A DNA stretch of 64,000 nucleotides from Rhodamnia argentea (taxonomy: Eukaryota; Streptophyta; Magnoliopsida; Myrtales; Myrtaceae): the NCBI RefSeq assembly GCF_020921035.1, contig NC_063150.1:4588001-4652000 (forward strand). The letters run 5' to 3'. Positions 23,782 through 34,772 of the stretch are shown here, one piece after another. Position numbers and translations under genes: made by a program. Under the pieces are notes generated by a model. It saw nothing but the letters and a program-made list of their open reading frames with translations, was not told where the DNA came from and did not search any database. Positions within the stretch are counted from its first letter, which is position 1. Each line of letters begins with the position of its first letter.

Positions 23782-24909
23782 ATGTCCGTCGCCAATCCCA
23801 ATCGAACCCTGATCCCCACTCTCTCCGCCTCCTCCTTCTTCTTCGTCTTGCTGTTTCTGCTTCATCCTCATCTTCAGCTCGCACATGCCAAGAAGCCCCA
23901 CGCCATCGCCTTCCGATCCCCTGGCCTCTACCCGGAAGCCATGGCCTGGGACCCGTCCGCCCAGCACTTCCTCGTCGGCTCCCTCCGAAGCCGCTCCATC
24001 CACGCCGTCTCCGACGCCGGCGTCGTCGAGGACCTCATCCGCGACGACTCCCTGCCCCCCAACTCCACCATCCTCGGCGTCGCCGTCGACCGCCCCCGCA
24101 ACCGCCTCCTCGCGGTCGTCCACTCCGTCGCCCCCCTCCCGCCCTTCAACGCCCTCGCCGCCTACGACCTCCGCTCCCGGGACCGCCTCTTCCTCTCCCT
24201 CCTCCCCTCCTCCCCATCCGGCGGCGAAGACCGCGCGAACGACGTCGCCGTCGATTTCGCCGGCAACGCCTACGTCACCAACTCCTTCGCCGACCTCATC
24301 TGGAAGGTCAGCCCCGACGGGGCCGCCTCGATCTTCTCCAGATCCCCGGCGTTCACCTCGTACCCCGTGGACCGCGACGCGCCGCACAGCTACTGCGGCC
24401 TCAACGGCATCGCCCACGTCAGCAGGGGGTACCTCCTGGTGGTGCAGTCCAACACGGGGAAGATGTACAAGGTGGACGCGGAGGACGGCACGGCGAGGGC
24501 CGTCCTTCTCAACAGGGACCTGCCGCTGGCCGACGACGTGGTGGTGCGGAGGGACGGGGTGGTGCTGGTGGTGTCGATGAACAAGCTGTGGTTCCTGAAG
24601 AGCGACGACGGGTGGGGGGAAGGGGTGGTGTACGATGAGGCGGCGCTGGACGTGGAGAGGTTCCCGACGTCCGTCGCGGTGGGGGCGGAGGAGAGGGCGT
24701 ACGTGCTGTACGGGCACGTGCTGGAGGGTTGGTCGGCGGGGGAGGCGGGGAGGGAGTGGTTCGGGATCGAGGAGGTGAGGTCGGAGAGGGAGAGCAAGGA
24801 GGAGAAGGTGTGGATATACGTGGTATTGGGCCTGGGCTTGGCTTACTTCATGTTCTGGAGGTTTCAGATGAAGAAGCTCGTGACCAACATGAACAAAAAG
24901 ACCAATTAG
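23782..24909 (+). CDS. SMP-30/gluconolactonase-like membrane-anchored protein, intronless
   Basis: A single-exon gene of 375 aa. Residues 15-36 are a signal peptide (FFFVLLFLLHPHLQLAHA). The body resembles a six-bladed propeller of the SMP-30/gluconolactonase/LRE-like or NHL class. Recognisable pieces are EAMAWDPSAQHFLVGSL, ILGVAVDRPRNRLL, ANDVAVDFAGNAYVTNSF, YCGLNGIAH, LLVVQSNTGKMYKVD, LADDVVVRRDG and FPTSVAVG. Residues about 346-366 (VWIYVVLGLGLAYFMFW) form a C-terminal membrane span with a basic tail (KKLVTNMNKKTN), so the propeller is probably luminal or extracellular. The enzymatic substrate is unknown; many plant members have no assigned function. The gene is very GC-rich, with G or C at nearly all third positions, unlike its neighbours. 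A degenerate copy lies about 470 bp downstream. Confidence 0.85.
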   Translation: MSVANPNRTLIPTLSASSFFFVLLFLLHPHLQLAHAKKPHAIAFRSPGLYPEAMAWDPSAQHFLVGSLRSRSIHAVSDAGVVEDLIRDDSLPPNSTILGVAVDRPRNRLLAVVHSVAPLPPFNALAAYDLRSRDRLFLSLLPSSPSGGEDRANDVAVDFAGNAYVTNSFADLIWKVSPDGAASIFSRSPAFTSYPVDRDAPHSYCGLNGIAHVSRGYLLVVQSNTGKMYKVDAEDGTARAVLLNRDLPLADDVVVRRDGVVLVVSMNKLWFLKSDDGWGEGVVYDEAALDVERFPTSVAVGAEERAYVLYGHVLEGWSAGEAGREWFGIEEVRSERESKEEKVWIYVVLGLGLAYFMFWRFQMKKLVTNMNKKTN

Positions 24910-25376
24910 CCCCCCTCCCACTTCTCATTTTTCATGTAATGTCCTTTTCTTTTTTTTTAAGGTTTTGGTTTTTTTGTTGTTGTAATCCTGGATTTGGCTG
25001 ATTAGATTTGGTTCTGTGGAGGAGTGATTTAGTGGAAATGCATAGCACGTTGGGTTTTTGTTCCAAGTTTGGATCCTGTGCCAATTAATTGTGATAAGGC
25101 TCACCTAAAATGACAACTCCTACGCTTTCCAATCTTCCCGTCCCCAAGATGGAGACGCGGCTCGTTTGTTCAAATTGACCCCCCAACAAAGAATTATCAT
25201 TGGTGCTATAATTCGATTTTTGGCCGAATATTCTCTAGCTATTCGATTGCGGAAACGAAATTGAGAAATGGAAATGACGAACCAAATTTATTTCATCTCT
25301 AGAGTACCGTCGGGTCATCGGCATCACCGTTAATTAATCAAACTCGAATTTTGATTGGATCTCTATGGTTTTTCCT
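24910..25376. other. 3' flank of the SMP-30-like gene
   Basis: T-rich 3' untranslated region followed by unremarkable sequence. No gene was seen. Confidence 0.5.
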
Positions 25377-25930
25377 CCCTCTTTGTCTTGTCTCTTCCTC
25401 ATCTCCAACTTCAGCAAATACTTTCCGAGTTTGATTGCCTTCTGATCACTGGGCCCCTACGTCGAAGGCAATGCATGTTATGAGGTGTCCCGCCGATTCC
25501 TCGTCGGCTCTGTCCACTTTGTCTACTCCTTTAGCGTTGTCAAGACGCTCGCGACCACTCCCTCCCCCTCCCCTCCCTGAAGACCCCCCTTCTCCACTGC
25601 CTCCTCTCCGTGGTCATGCCATCCCCCCGTTCAACGCCTTTGCCGTTTACGACCTTTGCTCCATGCCTTTTCCTCTCCCCTCTCCCTCCCTCCTGCTCCT
25701 GCCCCTCCTCTGTCCACGTTGCGAACGTCGCTGTCGCCCCCGCCGGCGACACCTATGTCACCAACTCCTTCGTAAATCTCATATGCAAAGTCGGCCCCGA
25801 CAGAGAGGCCTTGATGTTCTCACGTTCCCCTACGTTTGCTTCCTTCCCGCCAACCCGTACAACTACATCGGCCTTAATGACGGTGTTGATGAGAGGTTGC
25901 TGTCCATGCCAACACGGGAAAGATACATGG
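25377..25930 (+). pseudogene. degenerate partial copy of the SMP-30-like gene
   Basis: Sequence colinear with the gene at 23782 but shifted among frames. It has a counterpart of the signal-peptide region (catctccaacttcagc), then RFLVGSV, then PPFNAFAVYDL, then VANVAVAPAGDTYVTNSF, LICKVGPD and FSRSPTFASFP. Large internal stretches are missing, there are frameshifts near 25550 and 25700, and the C-terminal half with the membrane span is absent. It is a tandem relic rather than a retrocopy that can be proved as such, since the parent has no introns to lose. Confidence 0.75.
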
Positions 25931-26120
25931 TATAATAACATGATCTGATGAGGGCAGGCAGCCAACGTCGGGGTCATGGGTCTCGAACAAAGAGCGACTC
26001 CTAATGGGCTTCTAGGATAGCTAAAGAGGTATAAATAAATCGTATTGCACATCGAACATAGGAGAGCAAGCCTAAGATGTATACTTATGGAGGAGCATTT
26101 TGACGCAATGACAAACTTTG

Positions 26121-26190
26121 CTTCGGAACTCCAAAGTTAAGCAGGCTTATGTCAGGGTACATGGGAGACCTCCAAAGCAAGTGTCTGTAT
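26121..26190 (+). repeat. 5S rRNA-like fragment
   Basis: cggaactccaaagttaagca, then ggtacatgggagacctcc, follow the order of plant 5S rRNA (agaactccgaagttaagc ... ggatgggtgacctcc), including the internal promoter region. Only about 70 bp are recognisable, and the 5' third and 3' end are not. It is not a functional 5S gene. Cassandra-type TRIM retrotransposons carry 5S sequence in their LTRs and are one possible source. Confidence 0.6.
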
Positions 26191-26240
26191 AAGACAAAAT
26201 CATGAGATTCTTTATGAGGCGGGTCCGATTCATTATGGAT

Positions 26241-26328
26241 TGGGCCAATCTCAATTATAAATTTGATGGCATATGCTCATTCGTTGTATGTTGGGCCGAC
26301 CTCAATTATAGATTTGATGGGTTATGCG
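26241..26328. repeat. two tandem copies of a roughly 51-bp unit
   Basis: tgggccaatctcaattata at 26241 and tgggccgacctcaattata at 26292, each continuing atttgatgg then atgc. It lies just downstream of the 5S-like fragment and may belong to the same element. Confidence 0.65.
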
Positions 26329-27332
26329 AGACTTCATTGTCATTTAGCGATCATATGTTACTTGTGTAGTTGTCCACACTAGGTCCCATGCAAGTATTTT
26401 TCTCCCTTTGTCTCCTTTTGATTAGCCATTGTGTGATTGCCATCATCAAGCAATTTAGCTAATTACTAGGACTAATTCCACTAGTAATCTATGTACTCGT
26501 GCAAATCTCTCTCTCTCTCTCTCTCTCTCACGCAACGCAGGGACCACTAAAGCAACCACCACCGTCGGGGACTTCAACCATGTCGACGGCAGCAACATTG
26601 ATAGAGTCTCCATGTCTCCCTCTCTCGCAACTGCGGCGCAATAAAAAATGTGAAGTTTACGACATGATATTCCGATCGAACGAGTTCACATAAGGCAAGA
26701 AATGTAGAGAAATAAGTATTTGGGATTAAATTGAGCATAAAAATGTAGACGAATCATTTTGAATCTCGCTAAAATAATACGGAGATTAGATATTGTTACC
26801 ACCAAAATTGTGGTGGAACATCATTGTCAATACCTTAAGTTGTAATGCCCTCGTTGCACCATGAGCTACCCAAATATAGCTGTAGAAGAACAAGATTTTA
26901 ACGGTCCCCATTGACTGTGCGCGGTTTACAGTTTCAATTAAGACAAAACTTCCAAGAAGGGAATCAATCAATGCTGGTTTCATGGGGGGCACATGCCCGG
27001 ATTGCACATGTGTGACAATTTCTAATCTTGGTATAACCAGACCACCTGCCTTTGGTCTGTGCAAAATGGTTCTAGTTTTAGTCAGCAAAACTTTAGGATT
27101 AGGTAAAATGATTTATTGCGGGTCCGACCGATGCAATGCGACGACTCGCCGTTTATTTGACGGAAGAGATGGACTTAGTTTAGCGCGCGAAAACATACCC
27201 CCAAGATGTCGTCTAACAGCATGTCCTGATACAAGTGCAATTTGTGCACTTGTATGCGGAGATGATGACCACTATGCGTGGGGAAAAAATATGATGATCG
27301 AATGGAAAGAAATGGAATCAGAGTTTGAGGCA

Positions 27333-27880
27333 TGACAACATTCTTTTTAAAGAATTATTTGTCCTATAATGTTGCTAATGGTTGCCAACACAAATCCTCT
27401 AAGAGTAATGAGAATATCATATAGTAATTCTGATATTTCAAGAACTCTCAGAGAGAAACAATTGAAAATACGACTGTATTTCTCTTGAAAAGAAAAAGAA
27501 AAAAGAAGTTGAAGTTGAGAATTGAATAGAAATGTTCAATAATTCATTGCAAAAATCTTTGAGACAGACACAACCTTTTGAAGGTTAAGAAGTTATGTTC
27601 GAATAGACCCAACCTGCCAAAAGTTAAACAATTATGTCCAAACAAAACACAACTTTCCATGAAAAATATAAATTCGGACACACCTCTTCAGAAGTTGTAA
27701 GAGTCCTTTGTGAACAGTTACATTGTTTCAAGATGGTACAATGATTGTTTTATAATTGTGATTAATGAATGAAAAATAATAATTATTGATTAGAGTCAAA
27801 TTTAGTCTACACGCGCGCTCTCACATCTTTTCGATATGGGACAAGACAACTCTTAGTTTGTTTTACAAACAAGAAACCTA
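27333..27880 (-). mobile_element. copia-type LTR fragment (solo or truncated)
   Basis: The sequence from tgacaacattctttttaaag through cctataatgttgctaatggt, a series of acac(a)cctttt/cttcagaagtt blocks, and ends near ttgttttacaaacaag. It runs parallel to the LTR at 49929-50821. No pol sequence adjoins it. The distal end is diverged, so its exact border is uncertain. Confidence 0.55.
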
Positions 27881-29808
27881 CACAACGTACTATTCTAGAT
27901 TTAACAGAGTTGAAGTTTGGAAATCAAACGATGCAAAATAGAGGTTACCAAACTTTTTTCAAATCACATATAAAACAGAAATTTTAGTACGCGATAGGTT
28001 TTGCTTGGCAAAAAATAGATGAACATTAAATTTTACGATGCATGATGGGATTATAAATTGTGTCAATCATGATTTGAGAGTGTTAAGGCTTACATTTAAG
28101 CTCGAGTTAAGTATTAATTGTCTTTATTTTATAGACAAATATCAAACCACATTTTGACATCTTGGTACTTATGTAAGAAATTAACAATATGTTGTACAAT
28201 CTTTATTTTCACATCAATGTGTCACGCAGTATAACTCATTGAATCATTAAAATTTTTCGTATTTCCTCGTTCGTAATCTAAACTCTTGTCTAAGTCAAAC
28301 TTCAGAAAGCCATGAGTAGAGTATCGTCCTTTCACGGGCAAAAGAATATTCGAGATTTTTTTTGACACTTGACTAGTTTTCCGTTTAATCTTCCCAACAT
28401 ATATTAATATTTTTAAAGTTGGTTCAAGAGAATGTATCACTGGTCCAATCTTACTTCTTTTTTCCAACATAAAATTACATTTTTAAGGACGGCTCCAAGA
28501 GAATGTATCAACGTGATTGCTTCGATTGGTGGGGGGGGAGCAATCGGCCCGGTTCAATTTGAGAACCGGACGAATCGGCCTCGCTCGACTCGTTTTGGGA
28601 GGAACCAATACAGTTCGCGAGTCCAAGCTTTGGAATTGGCTCGGTCATTGGTTGTTATGTCGAAACCACCTATTTGATCCTATGAAGATGTAACTGGGAG
28701 AATGGAACTTAAGACGTTGAATTGAAATAAGCTCATAAAATACTCAACTAATAAGAATTCACTGGTAATGAGCCAGAGAAGACAACATATAGCATCAATT
28801 ACATGGTTTTGGTAAAATCAGTCGATTTGATTCCACATCGATTTCAAGTAAACAACCGATTTAGCTTTTGGTTTTGTTGATAGAAACATTATTTTGGTAG
28901 CTGCTGATAGGAGCATCGACGACGAATATTTGTCGGAAGAACTTCGAAATGCCGTTTTGAAACTTGAAATCGACGAGACAGTTGAGGCTAAAGGCACAAG
29001 TTTTGAAGGGAATAGTTACCACTCGAAAATGAGATCGAGAGATAACCATGGCAACGAAAAACAAAGTCACGAAGCAGTTAACATGCAGCAAGGGCCAACA
29101 TTTGCGCACTTTATTGCATCTTTCGGATTTGCGTAGTCGATTAACTTTTGGCATGTGTCTCTATCTCGTGATAGATTAAGTTCCAGCACAGTACTTTCGT
29201 GTTCTCACACCGTGTCGTGATTAAATTCCGACATAATTTGTTTACATCTGAATACGTTATCGAGTCTATATTACCCAATCTTATCATCAATTAAATTCCG
29301 ATACAATCTCAAATCGAATTGGTTGTTACTCATTTGTCTGTGACGTTTCATGTTCGAAGTTGGCCCAGTGACCTTGTCCTCTTTAAGTAAAATACGAAGG
29401 ACGATTTTCGGTGAAATATATCGGGAGAAATTCCGACGAAACATGTTTCAAATTTTCAAAGTCCGGGCGCGCTTCAAGTTCGGATCTCCAAACCGAACCT
29501 ATCCCGGTAAGGACTAAGGACCCCATTTCGATGTAAAAGGATGGAAGTACTTATGGCAAGTAGCTTGGTCCGCGCGGGCCGGTTCGCCGAACCAGTGCCC
29601 AACTGCCCCTGCAACCACGCCTGCATTAATTTGACCGACCCACCTCTCTCTCTCTCGTGAGCTTATTGGGCACTAACAGTTCCCCAAAGCATCTCTCAGC
29701 CTCGCTAAGCACGCATATAATGCGCCAACTGCAACTGCGGAACTGCATTGCTTTGTCTCTCTGTTTACGTGCATCAATGAACCACCCAGAGCTTTGCTTG
29801 ACCTGTAC

Positions 29809-29812
<4 letters not shown>
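27881..29812. other. intergenic, no recognised gene
   Basis: AT-rich and repeat-like. A GGTCCGG-type fragment is at 28540-28640. A + strand open frame at 28894-29136 (DDEYLSEELRNAVLKLEIDE) looks protein-like in composition but matches no family I can name, and has no clear start or splice partners. The rest shows nothing. Confidence 0.4.

Positions 29813-29847
<35 letters not shown>
29813..29847. repeat. (AG)n microsatellite
   Basis: About seventeen AG units, about 520 bp upstream of the ABCG11-like start codon. Further GA-rich sequence (agaagagaagagaagagg) lies at about 30069-30095. Confidence 0.9.
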
Positions 29848-29849
<2 letters not shown>

Positions 29850-30364
29850 TAAGCTTTGTTGGGATTGGTTCTCGCATTGAATGCCTCCTCGCCAACAGGC
29901 AACAGCCACCGGTACCCATTAATCCACAATTGAATTTGAGGTGGAGCTATCGTGCCCTGTCTCTGTCTTTCTCTGTTTCTCTCTCATCGTGTTTGTTATC
30001 GTTTCTCACTTTTCCAATGAAAACGAAACAGAGCTGATCATCATTTGTTCGAATTAGAGCGTGTAAGTGGAGAAGAGAAGAGAAGAGGAGAGGAGTAGAT
30101 TTCTATCACTTCTCTGACCCCCCCATCTAAAAGCCAAAGCAAGAGGAGGTTCCAGATTCACACTTTTTTTTCCCCTCACGCTTTGCATGGGTCTCTAGCT
30201 CCTCGATCACGACACACTCGAGCGGTCAAACTGAACCCCTCATGCATTAGCCATTTCGTCGACAACCTTCACGCCCTCCTCCTTGAGATCTTCCTTATAA
30301 TCCGTCTGGAGAAAATCCCACGGTTCTTTGAAAAGACGCTCCCTTTGAGCGAACCCGAAGCCCC

Positions 30365-33300
30365 ATGACGAGGAGGAGCTCGGCGAACGAGGTGATGAAG
30401 GAGATAGAGGCGGGCAAGCCGGCGGCGGGGGCCGGGCTCGTCGTTGCCGGGCTGAGCCCGCTCAGCGAGACGCTGTGGCGGGAGAGCAGCAAGTCGGCGT
30501 CGATGGGCGAGGAGTTCTTCGGCGACGTCTCGGCCAGGCTGACATGGCAGGACCTGACGGTGACGGTGACGCTCGGGAACGGCGGCGAGACCCAGAGGGT
30601 GCTGGAGGGCCTGACCGGCTACGCCGAGCCGGGGACGTTCACGGCCCTGATGGGTCCCTCCGGATCGGGCAAGTCCACGCTCCTCGACGCCCTCTCGAGC
30701 CGCCTCGCCACCAACGCGTTCCTCTCTGGGACGATATTGCTCAACGGCCGCAAGACCAAGCTCTCTTTTGGAATTGCCGTGAGTTTCACTCGCTCTAATT
30801 CCTGTTTATGTTTCTGTTTTAGTAACATTAGTCGCTGAAAGATATGTCGGATACACATTGATGTTGTCATTAGAGATTAGCTCGAGTTTACGAGACTTAT
30901 AATTGTGCTATGGACTCAAAAAATACTGTGTCATTTAATGGCATGGTGAATCGAGTCCTAGACCGTGCTTACCAGTTTATAGAGTGCACATGTCTATGTG
31001 AAAAGGAGCCGCATTGATTGGTGTTCACTCGACTCGATCCCAGGCCTATGTCACGCAAGATGATAACTTGATCGGCACCCTCACCGTGCGCGAAACGATC
31101 TCGTATTCAGCTCGATTGCGCCTTCCCGACCGCATGCCCTGGCTGGAGAAGCGCACGCTGGTGGAGAGCACCATCGTAGAGATGGGTCTCCAAGATTGCG
31201 CCGACACGGTTATCGGGAACTGGCATTTGCGAGGGATCAGCGGAGGAGAGAGGAGGAGGGTCAGCATTGCTCTCGAAATCTTGATGAGGCCGCGGTTGCT
31301 CTTTCTCGATGAGCCTACTAGTGGGCTCGATAGGTACATCTTCTAATTCCCTTACTTTATTCGCATTCATATGCATGCGTCACGCGCCACATTCAAATCG
31401 GTATAACTTACTGGGTCGTGCAATTCTCGTTTGGTGATGATTTCGTTTTTGGTTAACACGGTGGTTTCCTCCGAAATCTCATTACTTCATTTTGCAGTGC
31501 TTCGGCTTTCTTCGTGACCCAGACACTTCGTGGCCTATCTAGAGGCGGCAGAACTGTGATTGCCTCCATTCACCAGCCCAGTAGTGAAGTTTTTGAGCTG
31601 TTTGATCGACTGTATTTGCTTTCCGGTGGCAAGACGGTCTACTTTGGTGAGGCATCAGAAGCATACGAGGCAAGAAGTTCTCTACCTTAAGTCGCTTTCA
31701 CTCTAAACAAAAACGCCGATTTACATATGTTTGGTTTGATGCAGTTCTTTGCTCAAGCTGGATTTCCATGCCCTGCTTTAAGGAATCCATCTGATCATTT
31801 TCTTCGATGCGTTAACTCCGACTTTGACAAAGTTAAAGCCACTCTGAGAGGGTCCATGAAAATTCGGGTATGCAAATTTTCTTCTGGCCTTCCCCATAAG
31901 CGAGCTCCACTGGATAGTGGACATAAAAATTTCCAGTACTTCATTAATCATTTACCTGAGTCGGACTTGATCCGAAAAGGATGATATCTTTGCGTTTCTA
32001 GGTTTTAAGAGTGCTAATTAGGTTTGTTTTCCCCCCAGTTCGAAGCAAATGATGATCCCTTGGAGAAGATCACCACAGCTGAAGCTATTCGAATCCTCAT
32101 CGACTTCTATCGCACTTCTCAGTACTCCTATGCTGCTAAACAAAAAGTCGAGGAGATGTCAAAAGTTGTAAGTTCTCCCCTTCAGTACAGATTAACCTCG
32201 ATAATCTTTTTGGCCAACTTCTGTCATTGTCATTGTGATGCTGCGAATAAACAGCTCATGAATGGTTCATCATTTTGCAGAAAGGGACCGTGCTAGATTC
32301 AGGAGGAAGCCAAGCTAGTTTTCCTATGCAAGCCTTTACCTTAACCAAGCGTTCGTTCATAAACATGTCCAGGGACTTTGGGTATTACTGGCTAAGGCTT
32401 GTGATTTACATTTTGGTTACCGTCTGCATAGGCACGATCTATTTGAACGTCGGGACAGGATACAATTCGATTCTGGTATTGATTCTTCATTTAATTTATA
32501 GATTGAGAGAAGTGATTACCACCACACACTGACCACATGCGCTCCTAATCAAATCAAAATACACTTAACTTGTATCATAAACTGACAAAACAAACTCCAA
32601 TTAAAGTAAATAAATTATCTTAAAAGCTCTTTTTCTCTGTGACAGGCCAGGGGCTCGTGTGCATCTTTTGTCTTTGGATTTGTAACGTTTATGTCGATTG
32701 GCGGGTTTCCTTCATTTGTTGAAGATATGAAGGTGAGGTGTTAAAAAACCTGTTCAACAAATCCACAATGGGACATCTTTCAATGGCGATTACCAATTTT
32801 TTCCCCTGTAAGTCACTGTCTTAAATTTTGCAGGTCTTCCAAAGGGAGAGGTTAAATGGTCATTATGGTGTCACTGCATTTGTCATCGGCAACACGCTCT
32901 CTGCAATGCCTTTCCTAATACTGATCACTTTTCTTTCGGGAACTATCTGTTATTTCATGGTCCGCCTTCACCCGGGCTTCGAACACTATCTCTTCTTTGT
33001 TTTGTGCCTCTATGGTAGTGTCACAGTCGTCGAGAGCTTGATGATGACGATAGCTAGTGTCGTCCCCAACTTCCTGATGGGAATCATCATAGGTGCTGGA
33101 ATTCAGGTTCGTATTTTTTTCACCTTGTAGTTGAAGGTTCGCAATTACAACGGACGAGGTTTTATACTCCAAATGGACCGCTAAAGCATGGAAATAAAAT
33201 CCATCTATAATGGTAGGCCTTTCTGGTCTTTAAATGGTTCAATCTCATGGTATCGGGCGAGAAACCTGACTCTTCGGAAGCCCTTGTTTGCATCCCCATT

Positions 33301-34214
33301 ATACTCAGTATCCATACTTTCTGCCTAAGCTAGTGAGCTAGTGCACAAGTGAGAGGAGTATTATGATATTATGTATGAAGCAATGCTTCTTTTTGTAATC
33401 GTAAAACTTCAAACTGATCAGGTGCCGTTTTAAGTAATTTAGTAACTGAGCATTCGTCACGAGTCACGTGTTGCAAGAACTTAGGGCAGGGCTATGCCTC
33501 TGATTGCTATTTGAGGACTGCTTTTCTACAGTTTAGTTTCCAATTGCTTTTCTACAACTTACAGCAAAGGCTCTGGGTTAATACATGTGCTCATGGCATT
33601 AACAAATTCTATCAGCCTTCTCAACTTTTGCATCTCAGTCATTTTATTGTTTGCTTTTATGCTTCAGGGCATTTTCATGCTAGTCTCTGGATACTTCAGG
33701 CTTCCTAAGGATATTCCTAAGCCTGTGTGGCGCTACCCGATGTCGTATATCAGCTTCCACTTCTGGGCACTCCAGGTAAAGCTGCACACCGATTTCATTT
33801 TCGATATCAAGAGATTTCTCTGTCCTAAACTGTATACAACCGCCTGGAAAATAATTGCAGGGTCAATACCAGAATGATCTCAACGGTATGCTGTTCGACA
33901 ACCAGTCACCAGGTCTTCCCAAAATTCCAGGAGAGTATATTCTTGAAAACGTCTTCCAGATTGATGTGAACCGATCGAAATGGGTGGACCTGAGTGTCTT
34001 ATTAAGCATGATAGTCATTTACCGCATCCTATTCCTCATAATGATCAAGGTCAATGAAGATGTGACTCCTTGGATCAGAGGTTACATAGCAAGGAGGAGG
34101 ATGCAGCAGCAAACCGCAAACAACAACTCGTCAATTGCCCCGAATGGCCTCACCCAATCTCCTTCTTTGAGGACTTACGTGGCAAATCGAGCAACTACGT
34201 CTGGGAGAACGTAA
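30365..34214 (+). CDS. ABCG11: ABCG11-like half-size ABC transporter (cuticular lipid export), 10 exons
   Basis: A plasma-membrane half transporter that works as a dimer and exports wax and cutin precursors in epidermal cells (known for ABCG11/WBC11). Exons: 30365-30778, 31044-31333, 31498-31669, 31745-31867, 32039-32167, 32281-32475, 32646-32732, 32834-33106, 33668-33775, 33861-34214; 714 aa. The nucleotide-binding domain comes first: Walker [10 protein letters not shown] at 97-105, signature ISGGE at about 203-207, Walker B LLFLDE, then HQPSSEVFE. The transmembrane domain follows ([68 protein letters not shown]). The tail RGYIARRRM and [10 protein letters not shown] is close to ABCG11 as I remember it, which favours this over ABCG12/15. 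Exon 3 ends GAG|GCAAGA, a GC donor. The N-terminus is slightly longer than in Arabidopsis. Confidence 0.92.
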
Positions 34215-34772
34215 AAACAAGGAGGAGCAATTAGGTTTGGACGGTCAACAGACAATTATTTAGCAGATCACAACATCACAGAAGCAATCTAATTGTGGAT
34301 GTGTTGAACAGACAAGTTTGAAACGGTTGGGTGGTTACAATCTCTTTCTCAGAATGAAAATTCACTTAACTTGCTATCATATTGGTACTTGTAATTCGAT
34401 TATGGGCCCAGGAAGAAATCAATTATCTATAGATTTGCAAATCTCTGTGTGTGTATGTGTGTGTGTGTGTCTCTCTCTCTGGCTCATGTCGGCTAGATTT
34501 ATGCACGTTGTTTTTTTCCATTTTCCGGAAACTCATTGCCAAGTGGGAATCTCAAAACAGGAATAGCTGTGGACCTCTTCGATTATGTTTTTGTCTTCTG
34601 AGAAAATGTCACTTTGTGTCCGAGTCTCAGGATACAACTGAACTCCTTACTTACAGAACAGGAAGACTCTGTCACAGATGTCTTACCGAACAAGCAAAAA
34701 GAATGAAAAGGGCGATCCAATTTGGAAATGATATTACATAATCTGGAATGATGAGAAGAGCTTGCAAATCGG
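34215..34772. other. convergent 3' region between ABCG11 and NdhV genes
   Basis: 3' untranslated sequence of both genes. A (GT)n then (CT)n tract is at 34446-34480. No further gene was seen. Confidence 0.5.

Larger units (their letters stand above)
25931..27332. other. intergenic, no recognised gene
   Basis: Contains a 5S-like fragment and a short tandem repeat (separate entries), a (CT)n tract at 26502-26529, and an open frame of 100 codons at 26786-27088 on the minus strand. I do not recognise the family of that frame (it contains LVIPRLEIVTHVQSGHVPP and SYIWVAHGATRALQL). Composition is otherwise AT-rich. Confidence 0.45.

Noticed and set aside
23743-24921. Very long minus-strand frame of 392 codons opposite the SMP-30-like gene, plus a 231-codon + frame
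   Set aside because: Shadows of a GC-rich gene: stop codons are rare in any frame of such sequence. The composition is low-complexity, and only the 375-residue frame shows family motifs, a signal peptide and a membrane span.
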